Positions 49,800-61,400 of a stretch of 64,000 bases of DNA are shown here, in pieces; position 1 is the first letter of the stretch; each line of letters opens with the position of its first letter. The stretch comes from Lepidurus packardi (lineage: Eukaryota > Arthropoda > Branchiopoda > Notostraca > Triopsidae), in contig JAKZAN010000002.1 of NCBI GenBank assembly GCA_023053545.1, positions 3,022,375 through 3,086,374 of the forward strand. The letters are read 5' to 3'. The notes beneath the pieces were generated by a model. That model was not told where the DNA came from and made no database searches. It was given only the letters and a program-made list of their open reading frames with translations. The position numbers and the translations under genes are program-made.

Positions 49800-50859
49800 A
49801 TGGCTAGTGCTCCTCCCTCGTCTTCTTTGAATCCTGCAGAGCAAGCAGCCATTGAAATTGTCGTGAAAACAACAACATTGAACAGCAACAATGCTACAGA
49901 AGCTGTACAAAAAGCAGCTACATTGTCATTACGTAATGGTCCCTCGCCTAGATCACCTTCGCCTGCTACAGTGGCGAGAGCATATTGGAAAGAGCAAGAG
50001 CTAAAAGCGCAGACGTCAGGTAATTTCATTGTTGCTCAATATGTTTTATCTGCTCATTCATCTGTTTATAATACGTATCGTATAAACAGGGTTGTCCTTA
50101 ACGCCATTGTCGCCTCGTAAGTCTTCTCCTTCTCCTGGCACTTACCGTAGGATTGGCTTGGCTCCAAATTCGCCAACAAAGTCTGCTCATGCGGTACCTG
50201 CAACGAAGTCACCTACTAGTGTGTTGTCCGAAAGATCACCTAAGTTTCCTGCTCAAGTTAAGTCCGATGTATTGGTCAAGAAAGTCGAGCCGAAGCCAAA
50301 ATATACGATAGCTAATAAAGAAGAAAATCCTGCTAATATTAATTCAACGCCTATGCAGCCCGTTGTAAATTCTGTTGTTGATCCACCAAAGGAGGTGAAA
50401 GAAGAACTGCCCTTGCCATCAGAAGAACCGCAAACTATTGCAGAGGATCTCTCATCGCAGATGGAAACGACGCCAGACAAACCTAAAGATATGCCCGTGG
50501 AACAAGTTATCAAGCTAAATGAACCAGATGGTGAATTAGGGGAAGCCCTGCAGACTTTGTCTTTGGATGAACCTCTGCCTGCATACCCTGATTTTGCGGA
50601 TGAAATTGCAATCACTGCTGTTGTGGACCCTGACAAGATTCAAGCGAACGAAGTCACTGAAGTCATTGAAATCAAGAGCGAAGTCACGGGAGACATGATC
50701 CAAACGAACGATGTCGTTGAAATCATTGTACCCGAAATAAAGAATGAGGAAATTGTAGAAGCCAATGCAGTAGAACGAGAGCCCGGTGAGCTCACGGAAT
50801 TGATTTTGGAAGAAACTGTGGTTGGAGACCTCGACGCCACTGTATTGGTAACCGATTAG
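49800..50859 (+). CDS. Intrinsically disordered SP-rich acidic protein of unknown function, 2 exons, 329 aa
   Basis: Exons 49800-50019 and 50090-50859 (990 nt, 70-nt intron, phase 1). I do not recognise a family. Residues 1-73 are Ala/Ser-rich with a possible helix (NPAEQAAIEIVVKTTTLNS). The middle is rich in proline-directed sites (SPRSPSP, TPLSPRKS, SPTK), some fitting CDK consensus S/T-P-x-K/R. The last about 200 residues are strongly acidic with repeated Val/Ile-Glu phrases: IQANEVTEVIEIKSE and IQTNDVVEIIVPEIKNE form an imperfect internal repeat. There is no signal peptide, membrane segment or Cys. The frame stays open for 770 nt with codon use unlike spacer DNA, so a real gene is likely. 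Start: first Met in a long frame, after a TATAA at 49750. Confidence 0.7.
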
Positions 50860-53040
50860 TAATGTATTGGGTTGCTATGCTTTTCACCCTGTTGAAGCTT
50901 CTTGAATATACGGTGAAATCTGTGTAAACGGAATGTCAATTGCAGCTGATTTTTCATAAAGTTCTGGTTTGCCTGATTTTCATGTACTCCGTTAACAGTT
51001 TACCGGTTATCTTGATTTAACGTTAACTGAACCTATTTGATATTGGAATTGGGATCTATAAGCTACAATAGAACTGAAGTCGTAAATTTCAGTTGTAATA
51101 TCCTATCGAAAAATCTCAATACAATACACAGATTTCTTCATGTTTGCTTTAGACTTTTTCAGTTTTAGATGCCACTAATTCTTCGAATGTTGTCTATTCT
51201 ATTGCAGTTTATTTTTCTCGGCGTCGTCCATGATTACATTGACAGTACCAATCGGTAAAAGCCGTAACTAAACACCCATCTGACCACGACACATGCTTAG
51301 AAATCGCTTGTCTGGATGTCGTTTCGTTTTCGTTAAGGGAGCGTGAACATCCGCGAGACCGATAGTTTGAAGAGATAAATCCGTATATTCTCAAATCCTA
51401 TTTATTCACAACAAGCGTGCTAATATCCCTACGATTTCTCAATAGTTGTAAAGTCTAGATTAAAAAATCTAAATAAAAAGATTGAAATAAGAAACAGTGC
51501 TTCAACCGAGAAGTGTGTGAATGTGCATAAGGATTATAAACGAGGAGGACTCGGAAAAATTTCGAGTAAAACATGAGTGGCGAAAAATGCAACAGGTTCT
51601 CCAGTTTCAGAACCCAGAGGTAAAAATGACACTATTGTGTATTATGGTTGCAAAACGTTCTCCGGAAAAAGCGTGACAACCGGGTGTCACCCGAGTTACG
51701 AATTGGTACTTGGATTGGAAACTTGCATTTTCTTTCACTCCACTTTCACACCATAAATCAGCGTTTATATTTTCTCATTTTTGGCGACTGAAATATTATT
51801 GGGTATTAATTTTGAAGCCGTACATTTTACTTGTTGATTTCTTTTGTTTTAAAAACTTTGTCTCCTGCTTACATTCAAAGTCAAACATTAAAAAAACATT
51901 CAAGTCAACATGTAAAAGCGCAAAAACACGCGTAAAAACCATAGTAAGAATACACATACAAGAATCATAAGAATCAACAATCACTTTACATAATTCATCG
52001 TCATACAAGCCAACCATATACCCATAGAATGCTCATACACATAATAGACAGTTCATTAAACTTTTAAAATACATAAAGTCATAAATTTTCTTCTTCACAA
52101 TCCGCCTGGCGCAACAGCACTTTTGGGCATCCTATTTGCCTGTAATGGCAAATTAACTGTAACGAAACGAAAAGCGAAAAGACGAGTCCACAAAAAATGA
52201 ATCACTGAGACTCTTAATCAAGACTATTTTTGTTCTGGAATGTTACTGCTGTGGGAAATGCGTTGAAGAATAAGACACAGGGATCTTTGGATACTGGCTA
52301 AACAAACTTTATTTGCTAAACTTAAGATATACGCCGATTGGTTCACAGAATAAAGAAAAAAAAAGGTACATGAGGTACTGCTCACTATAACTTGTTCACT
52401 ATTGTTCCTTCAAGCGTGGTGTTACGCTCTCGACTGTCTGCTCTGAACCCCCTTTTGAAAGGCCAGGAAAGTTCCACTGGGGAATGGCGAAAAGCTAGTG
52501 CAGGGGTAACAGGTATCACAACAAAGTGAAAGTTACAAACATTCAATTCCTGGAAAACTATAGAAAACAGGCAGGCACTCGCACCATTCTACCCTTACGA
52601 GTTACATACGATTTCTCAACAACTGCAATGAAATTTTGCGAGTTTAACGGACTGACCAGCGGGGGTGCTCACTGCCCACTCACTTTGGGCTACAGCTACC
52701 AGTTTTGAGTGCTGGTTCCCCGTTGTTGAGAGGAAGAAACCCATCTTTAGGGAGAGGTACCCTTCGTGAGTAGTAAGTACTAATTTTAGCATGTCGTTAT
52801 ATACCTGTTTTAGGTACCTTTTTTTTAACAGTGTACAAACTAGCACCAATCACAAAAGAGGTAGGTTAGGCTTAATGAAAAGTTGGCGCGGAAAACACAT
52901 TTTATAGCTAATTATACATAGTCTTATAGCTATATCCATTGTATATTTTAACCGAAATAAGGAAAAAGTAGTAGGGGTAAAGCGCTACGTCAGTGTCTGG
53001 AAACTTCGGATTGACGTGGTCGAGGTGCTCAAGTTTTATG
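50860..53040. other. Spacer, with one possible orphan exon
   Basis: 2.2 kb of AT-rich DNA. A short frame at 51521-51619 (ATG to a GTAAAA donor, MCIRIINEEDSEKFR...) looks like a first coding exon, but I find no partner exon. Nothing else is supportable. Confidence 0.4.
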
Positions 53041-53098
53041 ATTAACAAAACGAGCTGGCTTCCCAAGTAGCACATGTTGGTCGAAAAATGGTTGAAGT

Positions 53099-53630
53099 GA
53101 CGTCGGCGACGTCAAATTCTGACGTCACTTGAGTTACGTCAAATCGCCTAAAAATTTGACGTCTTATCGACAACTCCCGAACGTCGAAATTTGACGTCTA
53201 AACTCTCGTCGCTGGCAGGTAGAAGTGACGTTGAAAGTAGTCGTCACTCTGCGACGTCAAATACCCTAGAAATTCGACGTCACGTACACTTCTTTTGGAC
53301 GTCGAATTTGATGTCGAAATTGACGTCGTTGGGAGGTTGAGGTGACGTTGCACAGAGCCAGCATTCATGAGCTGGTTCTGGCTATATAGCTTGCAGGTTG
53401 AGGCGACGTCGCAAAGAGCCTATTTCTGCGCCCCGGTTAGGTAAAATGCCTGGTCTTGGGAGAATTTCTATTTGGTGACTCTAGACCTAGAGTCACCAAA
53501 TAGAAATTCTAGATCTAGAGTCACCAAATAGAAATTCTCCCAGGACCAGATATTTTATCCGGGGCAAAACAGGCTCTTTTTCGACGTCGCCTCGACCTGC
53601 AAGCGACGTCAATATAGGCGATCAAATTCG
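53099..53630. repeat. GACGTC-rich repeat block
   Basis: About a dozen perfect GACGTC hexamers plus several ACGTC variants in about 0.5 kb, including one full TGACGTCA (53120-53127). The second half of the block is a long inverted repeat (listed separately). No coding potential. Confidence 0.7.
53390..53603. repeat. Large imperfect inverted repeat (fold-back), arms about 90-95 nt
   Basis: The left arm 53390-53486 (CTTGCAGGTTGAGGCGACGT ... TTTGGTGACTCTAGA) is matched by the reverse complement of the right arm at about 53512-53603, at roughly 85-90 percent by eye. Between them is an extra copy of the inner part of the right arm (GAGTCACCAAATAGAAATTC at 53490-53509). The structure suggests a fold-back MITE or a hairpin-forming element with an internal duplication. 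Confidence 0.75.
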
Positions 53631-53635
53631 ACTTA

Positions 53636-53657
53636 AAGTATGAGTCGACTCATACTT
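53636..53657. repeat. Perfect 22-bp palindrome
   Basis: AAGTATGAGTC is followed directly by GACTCATACTT. It lies immediately right of the fold-back and may be a terminal feature of the same element. Confidence 0.7.
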
Positions 53658-54129
53658 AAAGCCGACGCTTTCTGAAATGGGCATTCTTTAATAAAAATAA
53701 ATGTTGAACTGCTGTTTAAATTTAAGAGGGATAATTTAGAAGAATTCTCATGGTCGCCCTTACGTATCATTTTATTTCGGTGGAGTCATACGTAAAAATT
53801 GACCATTAAATCTTGTACAAGTTTTAATTAATATATGACATAAAACTAAGTTGTCTGTTCCGTTTATTTTTATTGCATATATATAATAACCAGACGACAG
53901 GTGAGCTGTCAACTAGGCTTTGGAAGTATCCGTATGAAACGTCTGATATTTTTGTCTACGTGAGTTGTTACCAGGATGTGTAGTACACGGTAGATGGATG
54001 CAAGGTAGACAGATGTACACGGTAGATGGCAATGACGTTAGTTCAAATTGGTATGAAGCGGGAATAGAAGAACAAACAGGAGCAGGGGCACATGAAGCTA
54101 TTGGTACCACTCACCGCTTGGCGGCGCTG

Positions 54130-54304
54130 ATTATTTTACTCAAAAAGTGAAACAAATAAACTCTGCACGATATTACAGCTAAAAATGGCTTTCGAGCCGG
54201 AATGGATTATTTTACTCGAAAAGTGAAAAAAATGGCTCTCGAGCCGGCATGGATTGTTTTACTCGAAAAGTGAAACAAAAAATGGCTCTCGAGCCGGCAT
54301 GGCC
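54130..54304 (+). repeat. Short tandem repeat, unit about 47-50 nt, about 3.5 copies
   Basis: Units beginning AATGGCTCTCGAGCCGG at 54184, 54231 and 54281, each followed (in the first two) by ATGGATT.TTTTACTCGAAA and AGTGAAA. A partial copy of the latter part starts at about 54132. CTCGAG within GGCTCTCGAGCC is palindromic. Confidence 0.8.
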
Positions 54305-55581
54305 AAGCCCCCTTGGCAGCTGTTTAAGCCGCTATGACGTCATATGAAAAGTAACCGGGAGACGTCATAGCAGAATAAACCTGTCCATGACGTAATATGA
54401 AAATAATTGATTGTTTTGCATCTGTTTAACGTATTTGTTTGTCAATGAGTTGAATTGATTTATCGATGATATACATCTATATTCATGGGTGTTATATTGT
54501 CTTATTTTTGTATTTTTTCGTAATAAAGTTATTTGATCGTTTGCTCATCAGCCCATAGAATTTATGTGCGTAGTTTTCACACTAGCGAAATAAAGAAGTA
54601 TAACTAAATGAACTTTTGCATGACTTATACAGAAAAACTAGTGGTAGTTGTCGTTGCTGAAAAGTATGGGAAATGACGAGTCAAGGAAGTCAAAACGTTG
54701 TTGCTCCCAGAGAGATACGAACACCGGCATAGAACGCAAAGGGTCTTCTACCAAGTTTGCTCCTCGCCTGTCATAAGCGCTTCAGATTTATGAGCTTTGA
54801 GGAACAACTCGGACGCTCGGCGAGGACCTCAGTGTTACCGTGAGATGAGTAAAAGTTGTCGAAACTCACCCTATGTAGAAGTTTGCTGGAGACGGAGGGA
54901 AATAAAAACGTTACATATTGGTCGACTACAAGACTAGGCTCCGCTTCAAGCCTTATGTACTCCTTTTTGCAGGAAAAAAAAAAACAGCACAAGAAATGAA
55001 GTGAAAATGTAATAAGTTTGTAATAGTTTTGTAATAAAAATTACCTCACTCAGCTTACCATGCGTTTACTTCATGAAATCCCTTAATATTTTCTTAAAAT
55101 TGTTACACATATTTCTATTTAGTCGTTGATTGGGGTTTTTGGGAAACATTCCTTCCGTACACAAGAAGTTTTCTTACGGATCTTATGGTTCGAATTAGCA
55201 AAAGGTACGACTAGTTATCTGGGCAAGAAGTAAAGTTATAGTCCGACAAGGATTTGAGAAACTGACACAATGAAATACAAATGGCCATGGAAGTCCCGAA
55301 TCTCTAGTTAGTATCAACGTAATTCAGACAACACCTCTAGGAGCAAAATACTAAATGCAATAGTTTTATTCTACAATGCAGTTCAGCTTTTGCCTCTAAA
55401 AATGGGTCCCCCTGGAACCCGATGTCTCTTGGAACAAAACGTTTCGTTTGGCCGTAGCTACGAATTTGTTAAGTTCACTTTGACATCTTTACTTCTTCAC
55501 ATCATCTCTTCGTACATCCAATATGAACAGGTCAAATAATAATAACGCGAAAAACATAAGAGAACAAAAAGTGAAACGTGC
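54305..55581. other. Spacer 3' of the OTU-MULE ORF
   Basis: AT-rich, no coding exon recognised. If the large ORF belongs to an autonomous transposon, one terminus should lie here; I could not identify an inverted terminal repeat by eye. Confidence 0.45.
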
Positions 55582-58500
55582 TTATATCTTTTTTAGGCAA
55601 GGTTGACACAGGTATAGTAAATCTTCTAGATCATCAGGCAACAAATCTAAAAGCTTTAAATGAGGCTGCACCTTATTGGCACAGTAAGCATGATGCCACG
55701 TCCCGCATTCACTACAAGCAACCCAATTGTCTACACCAAACTCACTAGTAGGAGCATTTCTTTGCAAGCATAAATAACAGAATTGAGCAACCGTACTTCT
55801 CAGGACAGAGCCAGGATCTGCAAACCCATACTTTTCATAAACATCAGCTCCTTTGCTATTGTACGGTTTCCGAGTTGAATAAAATTCTCTTTGGGGTATG
55901 AGCCTGGAATTAGGACCAACTTTTATAACAGACTGGAATGTCTTTTGAATGATGGCTTCATCAGGCCTTTTGCCTATCATAGCTACACTGTGCAGAGCAG
56001 AATCCATTTCTAAAAGCTGCTGATAAGTAAGACCTCGTTGAAGCGACCTTGCAACACAGGCCATGTTGTCCGTGATTCGTTTTTCTAATGCCGAACGGGT
56101 TTCTCTTCCCTTGGCTAGTCTCTTGTTTGGACTATTATAACTTTCCTTACAATCTACAATAGCTGCATTTTTAACGTGGGAGTGCCGCAAATGGTCAGGC
56201 AAATCGGGTACAACTTTGTGGATATGTTTGCACACATACCAGTTTTCATAAAAATCGTAGCAATCGCAATTAAAAACATGTCTGCAAGCTCCGCAATAAC
56301 CGCATTTATTAATACAAGCGCAAAGTGTGTCAGAAAACCTAGTGACGGTGTAGTACCTATCCTCCGACTGACTAGAATTCACTGTCCAGCATTTGTTTTC
56401 CTCTAAAACTGTTACATCTTCGTCCTTAATTTCCCTCGATTCCTTATGTCTCCTGTTAGTTTCGATGATGGTATTGGTACTTAGGCCTCTTTCGGTCAAC
56501 ATGGATTCTTTATGTTCCCTAATTTCTACATGATCATGCATAATCTCAAGTAAACGGTCAAGTCTTCTGTTGAACTTTCCATCCAAAAATACGTACTTCA
56601 AATCCCGGTGAAAAGACTCTACTACCATATTAGTTCTCACTGGCAAATTGTGACAGTTGAAACCCGCCCACTCATTGACTCGGGGCGCATAGTAGTCAAG
56701 AAAATACTTCGCAAAAAGAGGAAGATGTTCTTCCGCGTAGGTTATAAAACACGTAAGCTTATTCGCAAATTTACTTTCGTCTCTCTCGCGACTCACCACC
56801 CTAAGTAAGCTAAAAATTTGACAGGTTATAACCTGAGAATCTTCTTCATGACTAGTGACGGAATCGCGAAGCTGTTCCAGTCTTTTCTTCCAAGCCCTTT
56901 CCACATGCCAAATGCAAATTCTCCTCGTAGTAGATGAAGTGTCAAAGACATCTTTCCAAGCTAGCCAAAACTGATCAGCCATATCGCTCATAAACTCCGT
57001 TGTTCTAATTTCACCGACTTTTTCTTTAAGTTTCATAAAAAAGAGACGATATACTTCCCTATGTTCCCTGTCACTTATTAGAAAAGCAACAGGATATCCA
57101 GCCCGAGCTTTATTCAAAACCATAACCGTTGTCAAGACAAACTGGTACTGATTAACCTGATACGTGCTGTCTATGCAAATACACTGGCTGCCGTACTCAA
57201 GTAATGCTTTCATTTGCGGTTCATACATGATGCCAAGCGCAAAGTTGGCCACCTGCAATTGACTTTCTTCGTCTATAATGCCCTGGTTCTTATAAAAAAA
57301 TACTGGATTATCTAGCCTCACTGCCATCTCTTCAACCCACAAATCAACGCTTTCGTGATCTACAGAGTGTTTCCGGAAGGGATTTGGAATTTTGTTTTCG
57401 GCATTATGAAGATCCTTCATAGTAATAGCATTATCACGACAAGGAGGCTCATCTAAATTCTCTCTCAAAATGCTTTGTATGATTTTACGTTTGGAGATAC
57501 CGACAGTAAGTTTCTGTGCTATTACCTCTTGGGTTTCTTTGTGCAGACGGCATCTACCAGCAAGACGATCATGAGGCACATGTGACCGACAGAACGTTAC
57601 CTCACAATTACCTGACAAATGACTGATGCGACAAGTGATAAAACCAATACAAGACACTCCTGTACGACACGAGCCTAGACGTTTGAGGGCACGTTTACCC
57701 ATGCTACGATTTTTGTAAGAAAAGGACCGATTACACATATAAGTCGTCGTAGTGAAGCTTGTGTGACGACGAGCTCCCCTTCGGCTAACGAAAGAAACTC
57801 CGTCAGCTTTTTCTAACTCTGTTTTCCAGAGTTCAAAAGTATTTCTGTCATGAAATGTGCTGCTTTCAATTTTACAATGGAAGCTATGCTTAATCCTAAC
57901 ATGTGCAACGTATTCTACCAGCTTATTCACTGCTAAGCCACAATACCAACAAATTATCCGTTTAGTGTTCTGTTTTACTGTTCGTGAATCAAATTTTCGA
58001 TCACCCGAATCGCTATCTTCGGAAAATATGACAGCACTGTCACTGGCGTCTTGTTCGGAGTCCTGGGATTTCGTTTCCTTACTATCATCGGATTCAGCCC
58101 TGCTTAATAGTGGCTCAACTTCTTCTTCTATCTCAAGTTCTTCTGCTATATCAGGTACTGGGTCGGACTGCGAAGAACCTGACTTTTCTTCAGGAAGTAA
58201 TGAGACAGAGACTATTCTCTCGTTCGAAGTTTTACTGCTAACAGGACCTTTAATTTCTGTTTTTAAAGAACTATGTACCACCTTAATATGACGGTCAAGC
58301 GTAAACTTCCTAGCAAACCTTTTTCCACACTTACTGCAAACATTCTTTGCTTCTTTAAGCATGTTGCATCTTGCCAAACGTACGTGACGCTCTAAGTTAG
58401 ATACCCTCGTGAACTCGGCTTTGCATTTTTTGCACCTTAACTCAGCTTGATTCTGTTGTTGTTCAATTTGAGAATCAACAGAACATGTGAGAATATCACT

Positions 58501-59646
58501 GACTGACCTACGTTTAGGCAAACTAGAATCTCCTTTACGTTTTGTTTCGGTATTCCTTTCTTTACTGTTGGGATTCTCGAAATCACTGTCCGACTCTTGC
58601 TTTATTTCTCCAACAGGTCTAGCAACGACCAGATCAATAACGCTAACTTCATCTGACTTATTTGCTGTTTTACTTTTTGTCCTCGACAATTTAGCACCTT
58701 TGCGACTAGCTGCAATTTTGAAACTGCGATCTGCAAACTGACCAGAATACGGACTAGAACTGACCACCTTTGGGCAAAGGGGTACAAAATGTTTCGGCTG
58801 CCAACTACACGCAAGAACTGACCGCCCTTCTTTCTTCTGCAAATGTGCTTCCACGTTTCCACCACACCATAAAATTCGGAGAATTTCTGGGCTGTTGCAA
58901 CCAATAGGGACAAAATTCATATTGAAATGCAAGGCAGGGTGATGCGTACTACTTGAGGGAACATCGACAACTGGATAAACTGACTCTACGGTCCTATGAC
59001 AAACATTGGCCAAGGCAGCGAAAGACACTAATGACGCGTATTGCCCTGACTTTGCCTGCTCCATCGCATAAATAACTATAGTCTTTTGCGCGTTCCCGAT
59101 ATCAGTGTTTGGGAACTCCAGACCAGGAAACAGAAAGCGCGTCATATAAATGCCAGTAAAATTCACCATGTTAGCAATTTGGTTGTCACTGACATAACCA
59201 AGACCTGGATCTGAATAAAGCTGACTATTTGTCATTAATTCAACGACAATTCGACAACGAATCTCATCGGCATGATCTTCATTACCAAACAATATCAGCG
59301 AAGCTGAATTATAAAAGCAATTCCCATTTCCTTGACTTTTCAAAGCAGTAAATCCATCACGGAAGCGACTTGGAATGATTTCACAAGCAGATTCATCATT
59401 ACCAACATAGCACAGAGATTCTGGCAGTGCCAAAATAGTTGGCAGTTCAATTCCTCTAAACTCTTCCCTACACTCCAAACACAATGGCTCGAAACTACTC
59501 AAGTTTTCTTGACTAATCAAGATTTTTTCGAGAGAAATATTAGAAAACGCAGCAGCAGGTAAATCTGCTGTTTTTCGCAAATTTCCTAGACATTCCCTAA
59601 ATCTCTGAAGCCTCCCAATCCCTCTGAAGCCTAAAACAGAAACCAT
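55582..59646 (-). mobile_element. Intact OTU / C2H2 / MULE transposase / SWIM / PHD mosaic ORF, 1354 aa
   Basis: One uninterrupted frame, no introns. Residues about 95-290 form an OTU-type cysteine protease domain (GNGNCFYNS, Cys 110; late His in KHFVPL, about 286). The usual Asp before GNC is Asn. Two C2H2 fingers follow (405-427, 437-458), then an acidic linker and a Cys/His cluster (CRTGVSC...CRSH.PH). The MULE transposase core (about 820-1000) has CIDSTYQVNQ, MSDMADQFWLAW, a CIWHVERAWKKRL block and NMVVESFHRDLK, supplying the D, D and E of the catalytic triad. A SWIM finger (about 1109-1143, CDC...CKHIH) and a C-terminal PHD-like finger (about 1290-1354, CYLC...CSECGTWHHAYC...CQPC) finish it. 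Seen: motifs and order. Known: MULEs with OTU and SWIM modules occur in eukaryotes. Inferred: an autonomous or recently active Mutator-like element, or a domesticated gene. Confidence 0.88.
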
Positions 59647-60013
59647 TTTTGTCTACTTTTAATGTCTTAGACTCAAGACAGCAAGCTAAAGCGGGAAAAA
59701 AAGAAGCGAAAAGGAGTGAAAACAAAACAAACAATGGAAGAAAAACCAAGCAAACATGCAGAAAAAGAGCAAATAATGAAGGAGAAATAAGAAAACAACG
59801 TACCCGACGTAACAAGGGAAGAAAGCGTGACACAAGAATAATGCTGTTGAAGCAAGAATGTTGAAGTAACAATGTTCGCAAGCTTTGGAAGTCGCAAGCA
59901 AAGTGAGTCATGGATACCGGGATGACACTCAAGTTGGGACCAGCACCACCGCGCCGCAGGGAGTTTGGAGAGAAAGACAAACATGAAAATCCCATGGTAG
60001 AAGAAAAAATTTG

Positions 60014-60190
60014 CCCACGGAGAGTTTGACCCCTCTCCTCCATGGTGGAACCATGTGCGTTTGCGCACTACACCACTTCTTCAGATATACGTTGTAGGCG
60101 CGCGTTACATTAAAAACAATAATCCTTTCATAGTTGGAGTCAACCAGCAGGACTGCTGCACCTCCGGTGGTACCACTTACACATTTCGAG
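60014..60190 (-). repeat. tRNA-derived SINE-like unit, copy A (most diverged)
   Basis: On the minus strand the leader GGTACCACCGGAGGTGC is followed by an A-box-like GTGGTGTAGTGCGC and a B-box-like GGGGTCAAACTC, then CCGTGGGC. The B box departs from GGTTCGANTCC more than in the other copies. Confidence 0.55.
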
Positions 60191-60348
60191 TAACTCTTCT
60201 TAAAACATAACAAGTAAAACACAGAATAACTGAGGTGCAGAATAATGTAAAATAATGTAAAATAAGAAAAAATTAAAGATACAGAATAATTTAAAACGAA
60301 ATAGCTAAGAAAAAATGTCTCGTACCATAGTACAAGAAAAAAATAATT

Positions 60349-60530
60349 GCCCACGGAGAGAATCGAACCCTCTCCACCATCGTATCAGTAGTTAAATGGT
60401 AAAGTATTAGTATGCAAGACTAATAGTATTATAATTGCATACTAATAGACATGCGCCCGCCCGTACATTATAAGCAAAAATCCTTGCACTAATTGAGTAA
60501 ACTCATAACGATACCGCACCTACAGAACAA
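60349..60530 (-). repeat. tRNA-derived SINE-like unit, copy B (rearranged A box)
   Basis: An intact B box (GGGTTCGATTC) and CCGTGGGCA end are preceded by a different, AT-rich segment (60400-60450) where the A box would be. The leader (GTTATGAGTTTACTCAATT...) is retained. Confidence 0.6.
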
Positions 60531-60659
60531 GTAAAACACATAATAATTTAAATGCATAATAATTTAAAATAATTAGAAATAAAGAATAATTGAAGATACA
60601 GAAAAATTTAAAACGAAATAGTTCAAAAATAAATTCTTGTACCATAGTACAAGAAAAAA

Positions 60660-60972
60660 ACCTGCCCATGAAGGGAATCGAACCCTCTCCACCGTTGTGT
60701 CAGTAGTTGCCCCTGCCCACTAGACCAATTCCTCCATACTGTCAGACATGCGCCCATAGATTGTATTCGAAAATCCTTACACTTTTTGAGTAAACTCATA
60801 ACGCTACGGCACCTCCGGTGGTACCACTTACACATTAACTCCTTACACTTTTTGAGTAAACTCATAACGCTACGGCACCTCCGGTGGTACCACTTACACA
60901 TTAACTCCTTACACTTTTTGAGTAAACTCATAACGCTACGGCACCTCCGGTGGTACCACTTACACATTAACT
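60660..60972 (-). repeat. tRNA-derived SINE-like unit, copy C, with 3 x 66 bp leader
   Basis: Minus-strand order: three tandem leaders, then the tRNA-like part with A box TGGTCTAGTGGG (60727-60716) and B box GGTTCGATTCC (60684-60674), 31 nt apart, as expected for an internal Pol III promoter. It then reads CTTCATGGGCAGG and the hairpin CTTGTAC/GTACAAG (60653-60636). The best preserved copy. Confidence 0.7.
60775..60972. repeat. Perfect tandem repeat, 3 copies of 66 bp
   Basis: Copies at 60775-60840, 60841-60906 and 60907-60972, beginning CCTTACACTTTTTGAG and ending CACATTAACT. I see no mismatch between them except at the very start and end. The unit contains CACCTCCGGTGG, a near-palindrome. 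Confidence 0.9.
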
Positions 60973-61230
60973 CAGACGGTACCTCCGTTAATACAGAATA
61001 ATTTTTCACATAATAAGTGAAAAGGAATTACGTGTACCATAGTAAAAGGAGAAAACATTGCACATAATTAAACATAACATAATTTAAAACAGAACAAGTA
61101 AAACACATAATAATTTCAATGCAGGATAATTTGAAATAATTAGAAACACAGAATAATTGAAGATACAGAATAAAAAGTAAAACACATAATAATTTAAATG
61201 CAGGATAATTTAAAATAATAAAAGAAAAAA

Positions 61231-61400
61231 CCTGCTCATGAAGGGAGTCGAACCCTCTCCACCGTTGTATCAGTAGTTGCCTCTGCCCACTACACCAATT
61301 CTTCCATACTACTATACATGCGTCCGTACATTATACGCAAAAATCCTTACACTTTTTGAGTAAACTCATAACGCCACCGCGGCTCCGGTGGTACCAATAG
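61231..61400 (-). repeat. tRNA-derived SINE-like unit, copy D
   Basis: Leader once, A box TGGTGTAGTGGG and B box GGTTCGACTCCC. It ends about 34 bp before the start codon of the TNP2-like ORF, so its Pol III direction is away from that ORF. Confidence 0.65.

Noticed and set aside
59597-60354. Minus-strand frames rich in Phe/Leu upstream of the OTU-MULE ORF
   Set aside because: Overlapping frames in all phases come from A-rich DNA read in reverse; no start context or domain supports a gene.
60623-61009. 128-aa repetitive frame (KWYHRRCRSVMSLL three times)
   Set aside because: It is only the translation of the 66-bp tandem and the tRNA-like part; a real protein is not supported.
60014-61310. 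Functional tRNA genes
   Set aside because: A and B boxes are present, but the 5' and 3' acceptor arms do not pair and no clover-leaf closes, so these are tRNA-derived repeats, not tRNAs.
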